From: an uncultured Clostridia bacterium
Lineage (GTDB): Bacteria; Bacillota_A; Clostridia; Oscillospirales; Acutalibacteraceae
Assembly (NCBI GenBank): GCA_944380625.1
Contig: CALWIE010000119.1
Span: 1-8,268 of the forward strand
Length of the DNA: 8,268 bases
Direction of reading: 5' to 3'
Below are positions 5,842-8,268 of this stretch, piece after piece. The translations under genes were made by a program, and so were the position numbers. The notes beneath the pieces are model-generated. The model searched no databases and was not told the DNA's origin. It was given only the letters and a program-made list of their open reading frames with translations. How positions within the stretch are numbered: the stretch's first letter is position 1; each line of letters opens with the position of its first letter.

Positions 5842-5855
5842 CTGCCTTTTTCCCC
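5829..5855. terminator. Dyad after the MATE operon, probable terminator
   Basis: GGGGAAAAAG (5829-5838) and CTTTTTCCCC (5846-5855) form a perfect 10-bp stem with a 7-nt loop, 9 bp past the MATE stop codon. The T tract is inside the stem, with no free T run after it, so termination may be inefficient. The same DNA overlaps the -35 of the isomerase promoter, so an operator role is an alternative. Confidence 0.5.
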
Positions 5856-5863
5856 AGGCCCCC

Positions 5864-7255
5864 TCACAGCCCCTCGGGCATGGGCTGGCCGCTGCGCTTG
5901 ATGCACCGGCGCAGCCAGTTCATCCGCAGGTAGTAGATGATGAACACCACCGCGGCGATCACCCAGGTGATGGGGTAGTTCATAGCCACCATCTGCATGG
6001 TGTGCAGAACGGGGATAAACCCCACCAGCGCCAGCCAGATAATCCGCAGGCCGCACACCCCAAAGCAGGTGATGAGCATGGGCTGGAAGGACTCCCCCGC
6101 CCCCCGGATAGCGCCGGAGAGGATCTCGATAAACACATAGGTAAAATAGCTGGGAGCCAGCACCAGAAAGAAGTTCTGGCCGATCTCGATCACCGCCTCG
6201 TCCCCGGTGAAAAACCGGAGCAAAGGCTCCATGAACAGCAGCAGCAGGACGCTCAGGGCGATGGTGGTGCCCAGGGCCATGCCCAGGCAGACCTTGATGC
6301 TCCGCTTCACCCGGTCGTACCTGCGGGCGCCGAAGTTCTGCCCCACAAAGGTGGTGACCGAAATGCCGAAGGCGCTCATCACCATCCAGATAAAGCCGTC
6401 GATCTTGCCGATGGCCGCCCAGGAGGCGATGGCGTCGGTGCCAAAGGAGTTGATGGAGGCCTGCACCACCAGGTTGGACACGGAGTACAGCACCGACTGG
6501 AGGCCCGCCGGCAGGCCGATGCGGATCACGTTGCGCAAAATGCTCCTGTCAAAGCGGATCTTTTTCAGCTCCACCCGGTAGGACTCCCGGGTGAGCATCA
6601 GCCGCAGGAGGATCAGGGCGGCGCTGACCACCTGGGACAGCACCGTGGCAAAGGCCACCCCGAACACATCCCAGTGGAAGGCCAGCACAAACAACAGGTC
6701 CAGCACAATGTTCACCAGGCAGCAGACGATGAGCACATACAGGGGCATGCGGCTGTCCCCAATGGCCCGCAGCACGCCGGTGCCCACGTTGTAGATCATG
6801 CAGGCGATGATGCCGCAGTAGTAGACGTTCAAATAGGTCAGGGCGTCGTCCATGATCTCCTCCGGCACCCCCAGCATCGCCAGGGAGGGCCGCCCGGTCA
6901 GCAGGCCGAACACCATGATAATAAGCCCGCCCACAAGGGCCAGGGCCATGGAGGTGTGCACCGCCTTGGAGACGTTCTCCCGGTCCCCCGCCCCGAAGAA
7001 CTGGGAGATGATCACCGTGGCGCCGGAGGACACCCCCACAAAAAAGCCCACCAAAAGGTTGATGAGGGTGCCGGTGGTGCCCACGGCGGCCAGGGCGTTG
7101 GTGCCCACATACTGGCCCACCACAATGGTGTCAACGGTGTTGTAGAGCTGCTGGAAAAAGGTGCCGATCAAAATGGGGAAAAAGAAAATCAGCAGCTGCT
7201 TCCAGATGACGCCGTCGGTGATGCTGTTCTCCTGAATCTTTTGGGTTTGCTCCAC
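5864..7255 (-). CDS. MATE family efflux transporter
   Basis: MATE proteins are 12-helix membrane antiporters that export cationic drugs and metabolites against a Na+ or H+ gradient. The 463-residue product has the usual two pseudo-symmetric halves (about 1-235 and 236-463). Paired signature loops are visible: FFGAGDRENVSKAVHTS at 86-102 against VGQNFGARRYDRVKRSI at 304-320, and VLRAIGDSRMPLY at 161-173 against GAIRGAGESFQPML at 381-394. FFFPILIGTFFQQLYNTVD at 24-42 is a typical first helix. It resembles the DinF/MepA-like clade rather than a named member. The start is GTG at 7255, 8 nt after AGGAGG (7264-7269). It follows the upstream MATE gene by 21 nt, so the two are probably cotranscribed. 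Substrate unknown. Confidence 0.93.
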   Translation of the reverse strand: MEQTQKIQENSITDGVIWKQLLIFFFPILIGTFFQQLYNTVDTIVVGQYVGTNALAAVGTTGTLINLLVGFFVGVSSGATVIISQFFGAGDRENVSKAVHTSMALALVGGLIIMVFGLLTGRPSLAMLGVPEEIMDDALTYLNVYYCGIIACMIYNVGTGVLRAIGDSRMPLYVLIVCCLVNIVLDLLFVLAFHWDVFGVAFATVLSQVVSAALILLRLMLTRESYRVELKKIRFDRSILRNVIRIGLPAGLQSVLYSVSNLVVQASINSFGTDAIASWAAIGKIDGFIWMVMSAFGISVTTFVGQNFGARRYDRVKRSIKVCLGMALGTTIALSVLLLLFMEPLLRFFTGDEAVIEIGQNFFLVLAPSYFTYVFIEILSGAIRGAGESFQPMLITCFGVCGLRIIWLALVGFIPVLHTMQMVAMNYPITWVIAAVVFIIYYLRMNWLRRCIKRSGQPMPEGL

Positions 7256-7276
7256 AAAAAGGACCTCCTCTTCCGG

Positions 7277-8268
7277 TTACTCGTCCAGGGCAAAGCCTTT
7301 CCGCCGGGAAAGGGAGCCCATGTGGGCGTAATAGGCGATGACCAGGATGACGGCCGCCGCCGTCCAGGCCCCCACCTCCGCGTAGTAAATGCCCTCCTGG
7401 CCCATCCAGAGGGGCAGCACCAGGGCCACGCCGATGCGCACCACCATCTCCGCGAAGCCGGAGAGCATGGGCACCACCGTGTCCCCCAGCCCCATCAGGG
7501 CGGAGCGGTAGATGTGCAGAATGTAGAGGATGGGCAGGCACAGGCTCATGATGGACAGGTAGTGGTAGGCGATGTCCATGGAGGCCTCCACCTCCCCGGG
7601 CTCCCCGGAGATGAACAGCCCCAGCACCAGCCGGCCGAACAGCAGCATGGCCCCGGCGATGACCACCGAGGTGATCAGGGCGATCACCGTGGCGGAGCGC
7701 TGGCCCTTTTTAATCCGCCGCACAAGCCGGGCCCCCAGGTTCTGCCCCACGTAGGAGGTCACCGCGAAGCCGTAGCTGGTGGCGGCGATCTCCAAGAGGC
7801 CGTAGAGCTTGTTGGTGGCGGTAAAGCCCGCCAAAAACAGCATCCCGTAACCGTTGATGACAAACTGCACCACCATGCTGCCCACGGCGATGATGGCGTT
7901 TTGCAGGGCCATGGGGAAGCCCAGCTTCAAAAGGGTCAGGGAGAGGCCCCGCCGCAGCTTCAAATCCTCCCGGCGCATCTCCAGGATGGCGATCTTCCGC
8001 ACGTTTAAGAAGCAGTACACCGCGGAGGCCACCTGGGAGATCACCGTGGCGACGGCCGCCCCCGCGATGTCCCAGTGGAACCCCACCACGAACAGCAAAT
8101 CCAAGACCACGTTCCTCAGCGCCGCCACCACAATGGCGTATAAGGGGGTCTTGGCGTCCCCCAAAGCCCGCAGGATGGAGGCCAGGAAGTTGTAGGCCAT
8201 AATGGCCGGGATGCCCCCATACACAATCCGCAGGTACAAAAGGGCCCCGGGCAGCACGTCCTCCGGGG
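7277..8268 (-). CDS. MATE family efflux transporter, N-terminus outside window
   Basis: The visible 329 residues start mid-protein at PEDVLPGALLYLRIVYGG and end at the stop codon at 7277; about 120-130 N-terminal residues lie beyond the right edge. MATE signatures include SILRALGDAKTPLYAI, VVLDLLFVVGFHWD, TSYVGQNLGARLVRRIKKG and SALMGLGDTVVPML. It clearly parallels the adjacent MATE protein over the same regions (for example LRALGDAKTPLY against LRAIGDSRMPLY, and LDLLFVVGFHWDIAG against LDLLFVLAFHWDVFG), so the two are paralogues from an old duplication rather than a recent copy. It is the upstream gene of the pair and would carry the operon promoter, which is not in the window. Confidence 0.93.
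   Translation of the reverse strand, partial: PEDVLPGALLYLRIVYGGIPAIMAYNFLASILRALGDAKTPLYAIVVAALRNVVLDLLFVVGFHWDIAGAAVATVISQVASAVYCFLNVRKIAILEMRREDLKLRRGLSLTLLKLGFPMALQNAIIAVGSMVVQFVINGYGMLFLAGFTATNKLYGLLEIAATSYGFAVTSYVGQNLGARLVRRIKKGQRSATVIALITSVVIAGAMLLFGRLVLGLFISGEPGEVEASMDIAYHYLSIMSLCLPILYILHIYRSALMGLGDTVVPMLSGFAEMVVRIGVALVLPLWMGQEGIYYAEVGAWTAAAVILVIAYYAHMGSLSRRKGFALDE

Noticed and set aside
4625..8008. Plus-strand open frame of about 1,130 codons spanning the isomerase and MATE genes
   Set aside because: It runs through three unrelated genes, an intergenic region and a terminator dyad, with His/Gly/Gln/Asp-rich low-complexity translation. It is a composition artefact.
1..8268. CRISPR array, tRNA, rRNA, insertion sequence or integrase
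   Set aside because: No regularly spaced repeats, tRNA-like cloverleaf with CCA end, rRNA core sequence, transposase or terminal inverted repeats were seen on either strand.

Overview
The window looks like the chromosome of a high-GC Clostridia member, most likely a gut Oscillospirales relative. This is inferred from the GC-rich third codon positions, strong AGGAGG-type ribosome binding sites, T-rich intrinsic terminators and the Firmicutes-like S10 sequence; no 16S or other marker is present to settle it.

Layout from left to right. The window opens inside rpsJ (ribosomal protein S10), read leftward and cut off a few codons before its end. About 310 nt of structured leader separates rpsJ from a strong promoter with an A-tract UP-like region, and the leader holds an intrinsic-terminator-like hairpin. 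Next, also leftward, comes a gene for a membrane-anchored glycerophosphodiester phosphodiesterase that ends at its own terminator. Divergent from it is a complete rightward gene for a GH31 alpha-xylosidase closely resembling E. coli YicI. A 15-bp bidirectional terminator separates that gene from a convergent, leftward gene for an L-fucose/L-arabinose isomerase family protein. The rest is a leftward pair of tandem MATE-family transporter genes. The downstream one is complete. The upstream one runs off the right edge, so its N-terminus is missing.

How the genes work together. The S10 unit is housekeeping. The alpha-xylosidase would release D-xylose from isoprimeverose-type or alpha-xyloside oligosaccharides in the cytoplasm, and the isomerase acts on a free sugar. 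The two may share a sugar-scavenging niche, but they are convergent and separately transcribed, so a shared pathway is only a guess. The MATE pair is an operon, with a 21-nt gap, and probably exports cationic drugs or metabolites. The phosphodiesterase probably recovers glycerol 3-phosphate from lipid- or teichoic-acid-derived glycerophosphodiesters.

No mobile element, CRISPR array, tRNA or rRNA was seen. No wholly new gene system is evident. The most interesting non-coding signal is the rpsJ leader, which looks like a transcription attenuator for a ribosomal-protein operon. Second is a dyad between the MATE and isomerase genes that overlaps a predicted promoter.
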